A stretch of 64,000 nt of DNA from Photobacterium damselae (GTDB taxonomy: Bacteria > Pseudomonadota > Gammaproteobacteria > Enterobacterales > Vibrionaceae): the NCBI RefSeq assembly GCF_003026815.1, contig NZ_PYOG01000001.1, positions 372,001 to 436,000 of the forward strand, given 5' to 3'. Shown one piece after another: positions 36,932 through 47,178 of this stretch. The position numbers were made by a program, and so were the translations under genes. The notes under the pieces are model-generated. The model was not told where the DNA came from. It saw only the letters and a program-made list of their open reading frames with translations, and did not search any database. The stretch's first letter is position 1, and each line of letters opens with the position of its first letter.

Positions 36932-39037
36932 TTAATGACCGACCGCGTTGACGATACGGATCTGTTTTTCATCAGGCACTTCTTGATAAGAAAGAACGCG
37001 TAGTGTTGGAATGGTATTTTTTACAAATTTTGCAAGAGTGGAACGCAATACCCCAGATGTAAGCAGTACTGCAGGTTCCCCTTTAAATTCTTGTTGCTGA
37101 GTTGCATCGGCTAAAGATTGCTGCAAACGTTCAGCTAAGCCTGGTTCAATTCCTGTCGATTCTCCCCCAGCAGATTGCATCGTCTTATGCAATATCTGTT
37201 CCAGTTCAGGCACTAGAGTAATCACAGGTAATTCTGCCTCTACCCCATTGATATCTTGACAGATTAGTCGTTTCAATCCGATTCGAACGGCTGCGGTCAA
37301 TATGTCAGGATCTTGGCTTTTACTGGAGTATTCCGATAGCGTCTGTACGATTGTTCGAATGTCACGAAGCGGAATGGCCTCATTCAATAAGTTTTGCATC
37401 ACTTTCACGACCACACCCAAAGGTAGCTGATCAGGTACAAAACCGTCGACCAATTTCGGCGTAGATTGGCCCAGCATTTCCAGTAGATTCTGAACTTCTT
37501 CATGGCCCAATAAGTGGGCGGCATTGTTGGTTAAGATTTGGCTCAAATGAGTTGCTAGCACAGTCGATGAATCCACCACTGTGTACCCTAATGCCTGAGC
37601 ATGTTCACGTTGTGACTCTTGAACCCAAACCGCATCCAAACCAAAAGCGGGATCTTTAGTCATTTCACCATCAATATTGCCGTAGACTTGGCCGGGGTTA
37701 ATTGCCAGTTCCATATTGGGATGAATATTGGCTTCACCGCACGTTACCCCCATCAAGCTAATGCGATAACAGTTGGGCGGTAATTCAAGATTGTCACGAA
37801 TATGTACCGCAGGAATTAAAAAACCAAAGTCTTGAGAAAGCTTTTTACGTACCCCTTTAATACGTTCAAGCAGCTCACCGCCTTGTTCTTTATCCACCAT
37901 AGAAATTAAGCGATAGCCAACTTCAAGACCTATCATGTCAACCGGTTGTACATCATCCCATGACAGCTCTTTTGGTGCTTGTTGCGGTGTTAATTCAGCA
38001 GGTAACGAAGAAGACGACGATTGGTTATTTTCTATCGCTTGTTTTTCTTTGGTTATACGCCAATAAGCGACAGCACCAATCAGTAATGCCAATAACAAAA
38101 ATGGAATGTGAGGCATCCCCGGCACAATACCCATCACAAACAAAATGACCCCGGTGATCATTAACGCTTGTGGATTATTAAACATCTGAAAATACAGAGC
38201 TTTACCCATATCTTCATCGGTATTTTGTCGTGTTACCATCATTGCTGCTGCAATAGAAAGTAATAACGATGGGATCTGAGCGACTAAGCCATCACCAATG
38301 GTCAATAAACTGTAGATAGATGCCGCTTCTGCAAAACCTAATTGGTGCTGCATCATACCTATGATTAAGCCACCAATAATGTTAATAAACAGAATTAAAA
38401 TACCGGCAATGGCATCCCCTTTTACAAACTTAGAGGCACCGTCCATTGAACCGTAAAAATCCGCTTCTTTGGTCACTTCTGCACGTCGAGTTCGGGCTTG
38501 CTCTTGGTCGATTAATCCCGCATTTAAATCGGCATCGATCGCCATCTGTTTACCGGGCATCGCATCTAAGGTAAAACGAGCGCTCACCTCTGAGATACGT
38601 CCAGCACCTTTAGTGACAACCATAAAGTTAATGATCATCAAAATAACGAAGACCACCAAACCAACCGCGTAGTTACCACCAATCACCACCGAGCCAAAGG
38701 CATCAATAACTTGACCCGCTGCATCAGAGCCTTCATGGCCGTGCAACAAAACCACTCGCGTAGAAGCCACGTTAAGCGCCAAACGAAGCAGTGTTGCAAT
38801 CAACAAGACAGTTGGAAAGGCGGCAAAATCCAATGGTCGTCGGGTATAAATAGTAACTAATAACACCACAAGAGCTAATGCGATATTAAAGGTGAATGCC
38901 ATATCCAATAGCAATGGCGGCATTGGCAATACCACCATAGCTAAGGTTGCCAACACAAGTACAGGGGCACCTATCGCGGGCATGGATTGCAAACGATCAA
39001 ATGGCAGCTTATTGGTAAACGGAACGGACAGTTTCAT
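36932..39037 (-). CDS. flhA: Flagellar export gate protein FlhA
   Basis: A 701-residue protein with about eight N-terminal membrane spans (up to about 330), the conserved FHIPEP-like region (ARFTLDAMPGKQMAIDADLNAG) and a C-terminal cytoplasmic export domain. It forms the nonameric gate of the type III flagellar export apparatus and docks chaperone-substrate complexes. A sigma54-like promoter lies 67 bases upstream. First gene of the flhA to cheW operon. Confidence 0.96.
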   Translation of the reverse strand: MKLSVPFTNKLPFDRLQSMPAIGAPVLVLATLAMVVLPMPPLLLDMAFTFNIALALVVLLVTIYTRRPLDFAAFPTVLLIATLLRLALNVASTRVVLLHGHEGSDAAGQVIDAFGSVVIGGNYAVGLVVFVILMIINFMVVTKGAGRISEVSARFTLDAMPGKQMAIDADLNAGLIDQEQARTRRAEVTKEADFYGSMDGASKFVKGDAIAGILILFINIIGGLIIGMMQHQLGFAEAASIYSLLTIGDGLVAQIPSLLLSIAAAMMVTRQNTDEDMGKALYFQMFNNPQALMITGVILFVMGIVPGMPHIPFLLLALLIGAVAYWRITKEKQAIENNQSSSSSLPAELTPQQAPKELSWDDVQPVDMIGLEVGYRLISMVDKEQGGELLERIKGVRKKLSQDFGFLIPAVHIRDNLELPPNCYRISLMGVTCGEANIHPNMELAINPGQVYGNIDGEMTKDPAFGLDAVWVQESQREHAQALGYTVVDSSTVLATHLSQILTNNAAHLLGHEEVQNLLEMLGQSTPKLVDGFVPDQLPLGVVVKVMQNLLNEAIPLRDIRTIVQTLSEYSSKSQDPDILTAAVRIGLKRLICQDINGVEAELPVITLVPELEQILHKTMQSAGGESTGIEPGLAERLQQSLADATQQQEFKGEPAVLLTSGVLRSTLAKFVKNTIPTLRVLSYQEVPDEKQIRIVNAVGH

Positions 39038-39103
39038 TCAGTAAATAAAATAACAATAAAAGGGAAAGACCAATCGAAGGGAACCATAGCAGACAGGGCA
39101 TAG

Positions 39104-39119
39104 TGCAATCCTGTGGCCA
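39104..39119 (-). promoter_or_regulatory. Sigma54-type promoter upstream of flhA
   Basis: TGGCCACAGGATTGCA on the minus strand has GG and GC exactly ten bases apart, as in the -24/-12 consensus TGGCAC-N5-TTGC. It would start transcription near 39092, ahead of flhA. Confidence 0.65.
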
Positions 39120-39283
39120 CGATTTTGCTTCAACGCTACAAAGCTGTTTTTATAGCAAAAATCATGCCTAAAAATACGTCACTATTTTGACAGCTATCTT
39201 ATTGATATTTCACTAACTTAAATGAAATTATTTTTGTGAGGCATATCGCAACTTTTCTATATTTACTTCCATTTTATAAATAT

Positions 39284-40414
39284 CTAGTGGCGAAGTTCTG
39301 TTGGGATCTGCTCAGAATCAGGCGATAGTTTCGGTTTTTGTCCTTTCCCTCGACGATATTGTTTTAACTGGAAGACATAAGCTAATACCTGAGCCACCGC
39401 AATAAAGAGACCGTCAGGAATTTGTTGTTCTAGCTCGGTAGTATGATAAATCGCACGCGCTAACGGAGGTACAGGAACAATATCAATATTATGTTCCTTG
39501 GCAATTTCCCGAATTTTAAATGCAGTATGATCGACCCCTTTGGCTATCACTACGGGCGCACTATCCAGTTTTGGATCATACCGTAAGGCAACAGAATAAT
39601 GCTCAGGGTTGGTAATAATCACATCCGCTTGAGGAACATCAGCCATCATACGGCGCTGAGCCATTTCACGTTGAAGCATACGAATACGTCCTTTAACTTC
39701 AGGCTTACCTTCAGTCTCTTTATATTCGTCTTTAATCTCTTGCTTGGTCATTTTTAATTGCTGATTAAATTGATAAATCTGAAATGGCACATCTATCGCA
39801 ACAACCACTAATAACGAACAACTGATCAACAAAATAAAATGCAATAAAGTACTTAACGCATGATAAATATTGTTGGGATAACTCTCTTGAGCTAACTGGA
39901 AAAAATCATCCAAACTGTCATACATCAAGTAATAGGCAACACCTGAGACCAGTCCCACTTTTAAAATGGATTTGATCAATTCAACCCAGCTTTGCATCCC
40001 AAACATGCGCTTAAAGCCACTTAACGGGTTCATTTTTGATAATTTAGGCATCGCCGCTTCTGAAGAAAAGCGAACTCCACCTAACCCGGCAGCGCCAATA
40101 AAGGCCGCCACAAAAAGAAAAACCAGTACGAGCGTTAAAGGAGCTGCAATTCCCCAGATCACCTCAGAAATCACCGTTGACATTGCACCGAGATCAAACA
40201 CTTCTTCTCGGGTCAAAGAAAATAGACGTGACATTACCGCAGCTAACGCCTGACCAAGCGAGCCACCAAACCACATTAACCCCACCGCACCAGCAATCAG
40301 TACGGCAACCGAAGCCAATTCACGAGAACGCGGAACCTGCCCTTTTTCTTGGGCCTGTTGCCGCCTTCGGGGCGTGGCGTCTTCGGTACGTTCTTGATCG
40401 TCAGAATCAGCCAT
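39284..40414 (-). CDS. flhB: Flagellar export specificity switch FlhB
   Basis: A 376-residue protein with four membrane spans and a cytoplasmic domain carrying the autocleavage motif N269-P-E-H272. The first residues (DDQERTEDATPRR) are typical. It switches export from rod/hook to filament proteins after signalling by FliK. It follows fliR, and a 246-base gap with the flhA promoter follows it. Confidence 0.95.
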   Translation of the reverse strand: MADSDDQERTEDATPRRRQQAQEKGQVPRSRELASVAVLIAGAVGLMWFGGSLGQALAAVMSRLFSLTREEVFDLGAMSTVISEVIWGIAAPLTLVLVFLFVAAFIGAAGLGGVRFSSEAAMPKLSKMNPLSGFKRMFGMQSWVELIKSILKVGLVSGVAYYLMYDSLDDFFQLAQESYPNNIYHALSTLLHFILLISCSLLVVVAIDVPFQIYQFNQQLKMTKQEIKDEYKETEGKPEVKGRIRMLQREMAQRRMMADVPQADVIITNPEHYSVALRYDPKLDSAPVVIAKGVDHTAFKIREIAKEHNIDIVPVPPLARAIYHTTELEQQIPDGLFIAVAQVLAYVFQLKQYRRGKGQKPKLSPDSEQIPTELRH

Positions 40415-40485
40415 AATAACCCTTAGCTATTCTTGTCATACTCATCAATTCCAACGATATATAAATACAGTTCAACGTTAATTCT

Positions 40486-41268
40486 CTAGCAGTTTAATCG
40501 CACCAAATCACACATCTTATCTAGGCCAAACTGCCAATATTGTTCATAGTGAGGAAGCAGCCCCCTCACCACAAACCAGCTGATCACAAAACCTATTAAC
40601 AGCGCAAAAGAGAAACCTAATGAGAAAATATTTAATTGTGGAGCCGCTCGCGTCATGACACCAAACGAGAGGTTGACCGTTAAGAGCGCAATAATCCCCG
40701 CTAGAGCCATACTTAACGCCATCTTAAACATATGACCAAACCACAATGCCAGTTGGTAATAATCTTGCCCGTTGAACATAGCCTTTCCGATTGGCAAAGT
40801 AGTAAAGCTTTTTACTATCAGCTCTAACATCTCTAAATGGCCATCGGTCATCAAAAATAAAATAATGGCTAAAAACAGATAAAGCTGACCTAACACTGGG
40901 GTGTTTTGACCGTTTGCAGGATCGACCATAGATGCGAAACCCAAGCTCGATTGCATAGCGAGGATTTGCCCTAGTAAAACAAAGGATTGAGTAATAAATT
41001 GTGTCACAAGACCAATGGCAGCACCTATAACAATCTGCTGGGTAGTAATAATGAAACCATGCAGAGAGAGTAAAGCAATATCTTGGGGAACTTGGGGTAA
41101 TACCGGCACGACCGCGAATGTGATGGTTAATGCTAAATAGAGTCGAATCTTAGCCGAAACAAAGCGCGCACCAAAAAACGTCATCGTCATCATCATGGAA
41201 GAGATACGAATAAACGCCCACATATAGTTGGCTAACCAATCCAGTAAAATTGCAGAGGTGTAGTGCAT
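40486..41268 (-). CDS. fliR: Flagellar export protein FliR
   Basis: A 260-residue polytopic membrane protein of the FliR/SpaR family, with conserved GFASMVDPANGQNTPVLGQ and a hydrophobic C-terminus. It is part of the FliPQR export gate. It lies between fliQ and flhB, with a 12-base gap to fliQ. Confidence 0.94.
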   Translation of the reverse strand: MHYTSAILLDWLANYMWAFIRISSMMMTMTFFGARFVSAKIRLYLALTITFAVVPVLPQVPQDIALLSLHGFIITTQQIVIGAAIGLVTQFITQSFVLLGQILAMQSSLGFASMVDPANGQNTPVLGQLYLFLAIILFLMTDGHLEMLELIVKSFTTLPIGKAMFNGQDYYQLALWFGHMFKMALSMALAGIIALLTVNLSFGVMTRAAPQLNIFSLGFSFALLIGFVISWFVVRGLLPHYEQYWQFGLDKMCDLVRLNC

Positions 41269-41280
41269 AACGAACCTTGG

Positions 41281-41550
41281 TTAATACAACAAGTTCGGTA
41301 TCTGCTCGATGATCTGATGAAAATAATCCATCAACATCCGAGTCATCATATGACCAAAAAACATTAACGCAAGCAAAGTGGCAATTAAGCGAGGCAGAAA
41401 ACTTAATGTCTGTTCGTTAATCGAGGTTGCCGCCTGAAACACCGCAACGACCAAGCCCACAATAAGCCCCGGAATGACAATGGCACAAACCATAATCAAG
41501 ACCATATAGAGGGCTTGCTGAAATATATCGACAAAAGCTTCTGGCGTCAT
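41281..41550 (-). CDS. fliQ: Flagellar export protein FliQ
   Basis: 89 residues from ATG 41550, which overlaps the fliP stop (ATGA). The frame is open 14 codons further up, inside fliP, but FliQ is normally 89 residues and begins MTPE. Two membrane spans. Part of the FliPQR gate. Confidence 0.94.
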   Translation of the reverse strand: MTPEAFVDIFQQALYMVLIMVCAIVIPGLIVGLVVAVFQAATSINEQTLSFLPRLIATLLALMFFGHMMTRMLMDYFHQIIEQIPNLLY

Positions 41551-42365
41551 ACGGCAAAACTCCCTGCAAGCGTTGATAAAATCAGGTTCCAACCATCAAC
41601 CAACACAAATAGCATTAACTTAAACGGCAACGAAACAATCATAGGTGAGAGCATCATCATACCCATTGCCATCAATACTGACGCCACCACAAGGTCAATA
41701 ACTAAGAAAGGCAAAAACAGCATAAAACCTATCTGGAATGCCGTTTTTAATTCCGAAGTAATAAACGCTGGGATGAGAACAGTCATTGGGACTTGTTGCG
41801 GATCAGAAACCTTAGCCCCTGAGATATTGACAAAGGTTTCAAGATCCTTAACCCGCGTCTGTTTAAGCATAAACTCTCTCATCGGCACTTTGGCTTTCTC
41901 TAACGCTTGCGGTGCTGTGATCTGCTCATTAATATAAGGCTGTACCGCCTGAGCATTAATTCGATCCAAAACAGGAGACATCACAAAGAAAGTCAAAAAC
42001 AGAGCAATACCAATAATCACCTGATTAGATGGTGTTTGTTGGAGACCTAACGCTTGACGCAAAATCGACATCACCACCACAATGCGGGTAAAGGATGTCA
42101 TTAAAATCACAATGGCAGGCAAAAAACCTAAAGCGGTCATTAAAGCCAGAATCTGCAATGTGACCGAATAATCTTCACTGCCATCAGGATTTACGGTTAC
42201 TGAAACCGCAGGTATTCCTGTGCTGCCTTTTTGGGTGCTTAAAAATGGGACGCTTTGACTTAAACTATCAACTGCTGTTGCAGACGACGTATTGGCAAGA
42301 GCGTTAAAAGAGCAAAAACCCAAAAGTGCAAACATCAGCACTATTACGATGTTACGACTTATCAT
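41547..42365 (-). CDS. fliP: Flagellar export protein FliP
   Basis: A 272-residue protein with a cleavable signal peptide (about 1-24), a short periplasmic segment and conserved FliP motifs ([37 protein letters not shown]). It forms the export gate core with FliQ and FliR. It overlaps fliO by 14 bases and fliQ by four. Confidence 0.95.
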   Translation of the reverse strand: MISRNIVIVLMFALLGFCSFNALANTSSATAVDSLSQSVPFLSTQKGSTGIPAVSVTVNPDGSEDYSVTLQILALMTALGFLPAIVILMTSFTRIVVVMSILRQALGLQQTPSNQVIIGIALFLTFFVMSPVLDRINAQAVQPYINEQITAPQALEKAKVPMREFMLKQTRVKDLETFVNISGAKVSDPQQVPMTVLIPAFITSELKTAFQIGFMLFLPFLVIDLVVASVLMAMGMMMLSPMIVSLPFKLMLFVLVDGWNLILSTLAGSFAV

Positions 42366-42690
42366 GTTTATTTAAAAATGCGTTTAATTGACTAGCAAAA
42401 TCACTCCCTGCGACCTTATCTAAGGTGACAGGGTGCTCTAACTTTGTCAGCAGTGAAATATTATGAGCGGTAATACCAACGAGAACCTGTTCTTGCCCAA
42501 CTTGCACTAATGCGATTCGCTCTTTGGTGCCAACCGCCAGTTGTGAGACAATTTGTAACTCTTGCTGACGACCTTTAAAGCCTGTGACTCGCATTCGTTT
42601 TACTAACCACGCTAGCAAGAAAATTAGACCGATAACCAATAATAACGATGCTAGCGTAGTGGCAATATTAAGATCAGGTGCCGTATTCAT
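42352..42690 (-). CDS. fliO: Flagellar protein FliO
   Basis: A 112-residue protein with one N-terminal membrane span (about 10-29) and a cytoplasmic beta-rich domain ([21 protein letters not shown]). It helps assemble FliP. Its start overlaps the fliN stop by one base and its end overlaps fliP. Confidence 0.9.
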   Translation of the reverse strand: MNTAPDLNIATTLASLLLVIGLIFLLAWLVKRMRVTGFKGRQQELQIVSQLAVGTKERIALVQVGQEQVLVGITAHNISLLTKLEHPVTLDKVAGSDFASQLNAFLNKHDKS

Positions 42691-43076
42691 TAACGTAACT
42701 TCTTAATGCGTTCAGTTTGGCTGATCACATCGGTTAAGCGGATACCGAATTTATCATTCACCACTACCACTTCACCATGGGCGATCAATGTGCCATTTAC
42801 CATCACATCCAACGATTCACCTGCAACCCGATCCAACTCAACAACCGAGCCTTGATTTAGTTGTAGTAAGTTACGGATGCTAATTTGAGTACGTCCTACT
42901 TCCATCGAAATGGTTACGGGAATATCTAAAATAGAGTCCAGTTTACGACGCTCATCATCACTAACAGGTGCACTATCGTCAGTTAACTCTTCAAGAGGTG
43001 CAGGTTGTACTTGAGCTTCTTGCTCTGCCAATGCTGCCGCCCACTCATCTGCCATTTGTTGATCATTTTGAGACAT
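42690..43076 (-). CDS. fliN: Flagellar motor switch protein FliN
   Basis: A 128-residue protein with an acidic N-terminal extension and a C-terminal SpoA domain (LDIPVTISMEVGRTQISIRNLLQL onwards). It forms the base of the C-ring and binds FliH for export. It lies between fliM and fliO. Confidence 0.95.
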   Translation of the reverse strand: MSQNDQQMADEWAAALAEQEAQVQPAPLEELTDDSAPVSDDERRKLDSILDIPVTISMEVGRTQISIRNLLQLNQGSVVELDRVAGESLDVMVNGTLIAHGEVVVVNDKFGIRLTDVISQTERIKKLR

Positions 43077-43090
43077 AAGAAATCCTAGTA

Positions 43091-44134
43091 TTAATCGTTA
43101 TCTGCCACAGCTGCTAAGGTACGAGTTAATGCATCTCGCTCAAGAAAGGCTAACTCAGTCTTCACCATATCCGGGCGCTTTAATTTTTCTGAAATTTTTA
43201 ATGCGACGTTATCACCTGAGCGGCCCATTTTAGCGCGATAGGTTGGTAAGTCTTCCACAAACACTGTGGCTGTATCAGGCATATCAACCGGAATAATATC
43301 CCCAACTTGCAACTCCATTAGATCGCGCAAAGTCAGATCCACATCGAGTAATTTAGCGCGAATATTCACAGGAATATCCATGATCTCTTCACGCAGTGCT
43401 CGACTCCAACGTACGTCCGTATCCATCTTGTCACTTTGCACGCCAGCATCGAGTAATTCTCGAATCGGTTCAACCATGGAGTAAGGCATTACCACATGAA
43501 AATCACCGCCACCACCGTCTAGTTCTATATGGAAAGAACTCACTACGATCACTTCCGTCGGGCTAACAATGTTGGCCATGGTTGGGTTTACTTCTGAGTC
43601 TAAATATTCAAACTCAACTCCCATAACCGGAGACCAAGCTTCGCGATAATCTTCAAACACCAGCTTTAAGAGCATTTGAATAATACGCCGCTCAGTTGGG
43701 GTAAATTCACGCCCTTCAATTTTTGCGTGGAATCGACCATCACCACCGAAGAAGTTTTCCACCAAAATAAAGATCAAACGCGCTTCCATTGTGACTAAAG
43801 CGGTACCCTTTAATGGCCGAAAACGCACCATATTCAAACTGGTTGGCACATATAACGTATTTTGGTATTCACCAAACTTCATCATTTGTACCCCATTGAT
43901 CGAGACTTCTGCCGTTTTGCGCAGCATATTAAATAAGCTGATCCGCATATGACGAGCAAAGCGCTCATTAATCAATTCAAGGGTGGGCATCCGACCGCGA
44001 ACAATGCGATCTTGAGATGAGAAGTCAAAGGTAATAACACCCGTTTCACTGCTGTTTGATTCAGGGCCGTCGTCTACATCACCGACCCCATGCAGTAAGG
44101 CATCTATTTCATCTTGGGTTAATAAATCACTCAC
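43091..44134 (-). CDS. fliM: Flagellar motor switch protein FliM
   Basis: A 347-residue protein starting at GTG 44134. The N-terminal CheY-P binding peptide LTQDEIDALLHG is at 5-16. The middle CheC-like domain (about 45-240) carries a GGDG motif, and a C-terminal SpoA domain follows. It reads CheY-P and changes rotor direction. The N-terminal peptide resembles the three repeats in CheA of this window. Confidence 0.96.
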   Translation of the reverse strand: MSDLLTQDEIDALLHGVGDVDDGPESNSSETGVITFDFSSQDRIVRGRMPTLELINERFARHMRISLFNMLRKTAEVSINGVQMMKFGEYQNTLYVPTSLNMVRFRPLKGTALVTMEARLIFILVENFFGGDGRFHAKIEGREFTPTERRIIQMLLKLVFEDYREAWSPVMGVEFEYLDSEVNPTMANIVSPTEVIVVSSFHIELDGGGGDFHVVMPYSMVEPIRELLDAGVQSDKMDTDVRWSRALREEIMDIPVNIRAKLLDVDLTLRDLMELQVGDIIPVDMPDTATVFVEDLPTYRAKMGRSGDNVALKISEKLKRPDMVKTELAFLERDALTRTLAAVADND

Positions 44135-44141
44135 ACTATAC

Positions 44142-44606
44142 CTACTGCATTACAAATCCGGTAAAGAGTACCCGCTCCACTACAGGTGCTCCTGTCACTT
44201 TTTCCATGCTCGACTGCACTGCCGTAAGAGCTCGCTGGCGGAGCTCTGTCCTACCATAAGCCGTACGTAAATCTTCCACAGTTGCAGCACTAAAATTCTG
44301 TAATAACGTACTTTCTAGTAAGGGGATATTTTGATTGGTCAAGGTTTCACTCTCTGCCCCACGAACCATCAATTGTACTCGAATTTGCACAACTCGATCA
44401 CGAGGATCGCCGGTGACATTAAACGTAAAAGGCTGCGGCATAACAACATAATAAATAGGAGACTGAACCTTTGCGCTTTTCTCCTGCTGTTGATGCTCAA
44501 CATCTAATACTTGATTACCAAAGGTAAACCATGCTGTACAGCCACCAGCGGCTAATAAGGTAATAACCCCTAAAATAATAAAAAGTTTCTTTTTTCCATT
44601 AGCCAT
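44142..44606 (-). CDS. fliL: Flagellar basal body-associated protein FliL
   Basis: A 154-residue protein with one membrane span (about 8-27) and a periplasmic stomatin-like domain. It supports the stator at high load. It lies between fliK and fliM; its stop is 7 bases before fliM. Confidence 0.93.
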   Translation of the reverse strand: MANGKKKLFIILGVITLLAAGGCTAWFTFGNQVLDVEHQQQEKSAKVQSPIYYVVMPQPFTFNVTGDPRDRVVQIRVQLMVRGAESETLTNQNIPLLESTLLQNFSAATVEDLRTAYGRTELRQRALTAVQSSMEKVTGAPVVERVLFTGFVMQ

Positions 44607-44640
44607 AAAATTTATGTCTCTCTTTTATTGTTATTTATCG

Positions 44641-46443
44641 TTATGCGTAGTAATCAACTCGGTCAGAAGAGGTCGTAACATACCCCTCAATAATAGTTCC
44701 ATCATCGTGACCATCATGAGAACCATCGCTGTGGCCACCAGAGCCAAACGCAGACGAATCTTGACCACTTTGTTGATTAAAGTGTTGCGAAAACTGCTGA
44801 TTAGTCTCTTGATGAACAGAACTTTGAGCCAACTGCATTCCTTGCTGCAACAATAACTCTCGCAGTCTTGGCATAGCTTGATCAATCAGATCGCGAGTCT
44901 GTTGATGGGCAACTTGAAATTGAATCGAAGCTTGGTTGTCATCATGAAGGGACAGTTTAATCTGCATGCGGCCCAACTCAGGAGGATCGAGGCGAATATC
45001 AATCTGCTTAAGGTTTTTCGCCGCCATCATCTGCACTTTATCCGCCAGTTGATCGCCGGATTGCTCTTTGGTTAATAACAGTGGTGGCTGATTATTTAGA
45101 GAAGTGTCCTGACGATTTCCCAGCAAGGATGATGCTGACGATGCACCATTTTGATGAGCAGATAGTGACTGTAATGCCGCTTGTGCTGATGCCTCTTTGC
45201 TGTCAGTAGCATGGCTCTGATCCAGTAATGACTGGGTATGAGCTTGAGATAATGCCGCCGAATGATTGATGCCCGCTTTTACGGCATCACCTTGAGGCAA
45301 GAGTTCTGCTTTCGATGCCAATAGCGCGTTTTGCCCATGAACGGATTTGTTTTGCTGCGACTCTAATAACTCTTTGGTCGATTCTTTACCACCTGATACC
45401 GTAGTTTTAAATTCATGTGAATCAAGCTCTGTGTCGATAGAACGATGATGCTTAAGTTCCACCTCATCAGTAGAGGCTAACTTACTTGCAAGTAGAACTT
45501 TATCACCGTTGGCATTTCGAGTAGCCGTCGACGTTGAAGCTGCTATCGTATCAGTATCAATTCTTGTGGTTAATGGCGCTGTTGTATCATGTGCTGTTCC
45601 AACATCTGTACTAACCGATTCTGTATCCAGTTTTACATCTTGTTGGTCAGTAAGCTCTTTTTTAGAGCGTAGTTGACCATGTAATTGACCATGGGACTGC
45701 TGCAGCTGTTGTAGAGCATCGCCCCCGTCTTCCGTACTAACCGATTCTGTATCTAGCTTTGCATCTTGTTGGTCAGTAAACACTTCTTTAGAGTGCAGTT
45801 GACCATGTAATTGACCATGGGACTGCTGCAGCTGTTGTAGAACATCGCCCCCGTCTTCAGTACTAACTGATTCTGTACCAAATTTTGCATCTTGTTGATC
45901 AGTAAGCACTTTTTTAGAACGTAGTTGACTATTTAATTGACTATGGGACTGCTGTAGTTGTTGTAAAACATCAAGACCTTCATCCATAGACTGAGCAACC
46001 GTCTGAGGATCAGAGCTCTCTTCAATAGATGATGGTGATACAGATAATGACGAGGTTTGTGATTTTTCTCCAACTTCATCAGGAGCTAATAAAGCTTGAG
46101 AGTCATCACTAGCTGCAGATTTCGTTGTAGTATTTTTACTTAACAGGACAGCACTAGGAGCTTGGCTTTCAATTGATACCTCATCGGAAGAAATCGCTGC
46201 TTTCGCCCCCTCTTTTTTAAACGGTTCTTTTTTTAATGCCTCTTCGCCGCCAAGTTCATACTTTAATTGGGATTTGGTTTTAAGCTGAGTATCAGATGTA
46301 TCATCCATAGCAGAATGCAGGGATACTGCAAACTGAGCCTCTTCACCACGACTGGCAGGATCTGTTGGCTCATTGCGAGTTGTCGCTGTAGAGCCTGTAT
46401 GAGACTTAGCATTAACTTGAGATAATAGATGGGACAATTGCAT
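44641..46443 (-). CDS. fliK: Flagellar hook-length control protein FliK
   Basis: A 600-residue protein, long for FliK. The N-terminal ruler half is serine/glutamine-rich and contains three tandem 42-residue repeats (158-283). The C-terminal domain (about 470-545, DIRLDPPELGRMQIKLSLH) is the FlhB-interacting substrate switch. FliK measures hook length and tells FlhB to change export specificity. It has its own upstream gap with a sigma54-like element. The extended repeat-bearing N-terminus could lengthen the ruler. Confidence 0.93.
   Translation of the reverse strand: MQLSHLLSQVNAKSHTGSTATTRNEPTDPASRGEEAQFAVSLHSAMDDTSDTQLKTKSQLKYELGGEEALKKEPFKKEGAKAAISSDEVSIESQAPSAVLLSKNTTTKSAASDDSQALLAPDEVGEKSQTSSLSVSPSSIEESSDPQTVAQSMDEGLDVLQQLQQSHSQLNSQLRSKKVLTDQQDAKFGTESVSTEDGGDVLQQLQQSHGQLHGQLHSKEVFTDQQDAKLDTESVSTEDGGDALQQLQQSHGQLHGQLRSKKELTDQQDVKLDTESVSTDVGTAHDTTAPLTTRIDTDTIAASTSTATRNANGDKVLLASKLASTDEVELKHHRSIDTELDSHEFKTTVSGGKESTKELLESQQNKSVHGQNALLASKAELLPQGDAVKAGINHSAALSQAHTQSLLDQSHATDSKEASAQAALQSLSAHQNGASSASSLLGNRQDTSLNNQPPLLLTKEQSGDQLADKVQMMAAKNLKQIDIRLDPPELGRMQIKLSLHDDNQASIQFQVAHQQTRDLIDQAMPRLRELLLQQGMQLAQSSVHQETNQQFSQHFNQQSGQDSSAFGSGGHSDGSHDGHDDGTIIEGYVTTSSDRVDYYA
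45595..45972 (-). repeat. Three tandem 126-bp repeats in fliK
   Basis: Units at 45847-45972, 45721-45846 and 45595-45720, each 42 codons and beginning DVLQQLQQSH or DALQQLQQSH. Units two and three are nearly identical at the DNA level, including a GACCATGTAATTGACCATGG block (plus-strand reading). The first unit is more diverged. The frame is kept. Confidence 0.9.
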
Positions 46444-46518
46444 AACGTCTTTCTCTTTCCTACTCTCGAACTCGAATACCCAAATTCTTGACTATGACAA
46501 AACCAAAGCACAGACGAA

Positions 46519-46534
46519 TGCAAAAATTAAACCA
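46519..46534 (-). promoter_or_regulatory. Sigma54-like promoter upstream of fliK
   Basis: TGGTTTAATTTTTGCA on the minus strand. GG-N10-GC spacing is correct and the -12 half is good, but the -24 half lacks CAC. It lies in the 188-base gap between fliJ and fliK. Confidence 0.45.
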
Positions 46535-46631
46535 ATATTGAAAATTTCTAAAATATGTAGAAAAACAGAGGGTAAGTCGTGATTATTATCACACTAACCA
46601 GCCTATTAACGGATAGTTTTTATACTATCGA

Positions 46632-47084
46632 CTAACGCCCAGAAGCTTGCATTCTTCGCGCAAACTGTAATGTGGCAAATTCATCCATCATTTTTTGCTC
46701 TTGCTTATCTAACCACATTTGTCGCTCACGCTGTTTTTTCTCTATCAACCATTCAATAGAACGGCGCTTTTTCTGCATCTCTAGCCAATGTTGTTGACAG
46801 TCGGTTATCTGCTGTTCAAAATGCGAACCAATGCTTTTCTGCTTTGCCAAGGTTTCATCAAGCTGGGTTAAAAACTTCTGTAAATGGTTATAAGAGCTGG
46901 CAGTTAAGCCTTGCAACCCTCGTTCTGACAGCTGAGTGCAGTAATCCAGTCGATATTGTTCTATTTGGGCCAATTGCTGCAGGTAATTTTCTCGTTCTAG
47001 ATGGGCATGATTTAAGGCTAATTGAGCTTGGTGCTCTTGTTCTTTTGCTTGTTCTAAAATTAAGCTAAGAGAATTATTCGACAT
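46632..47084 (-). CDS. fliJ: Flagellar export chaperone FliJ
   Basis: A 150-residue protein, almost wholly coiled coil, rich in glutamine and charged residues. Position after fliI and length identify FliJ, which sits in the FliI ATPase ring and links it to FlhA. Sequence conservation in this family is weak, so context carries weight. Confidence 0.9.
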   Translation of the reverse strand: MSNNSLSLILEQAKEQEHQAQLALNHAHLERENYLQQLAQIEQYRLDYCTQLSERGLQGLTASSYNHLQKFLTQLDETLAKQKSIGSHFEQQITDCQQHWLEMQKKRRSIEWLIEKKQRERQMWLDKQEQKMMDEFATLQFARRMQASGR

Positions 47085-47178
47085 ACAGCAGCAAATCCTT
47101 AATCGTCATTAATTTGACTAGTTAAGTTAATGACAGGTTACGCATTAGACGTTTTTCTGACTACTAAACAGCTCAAAA

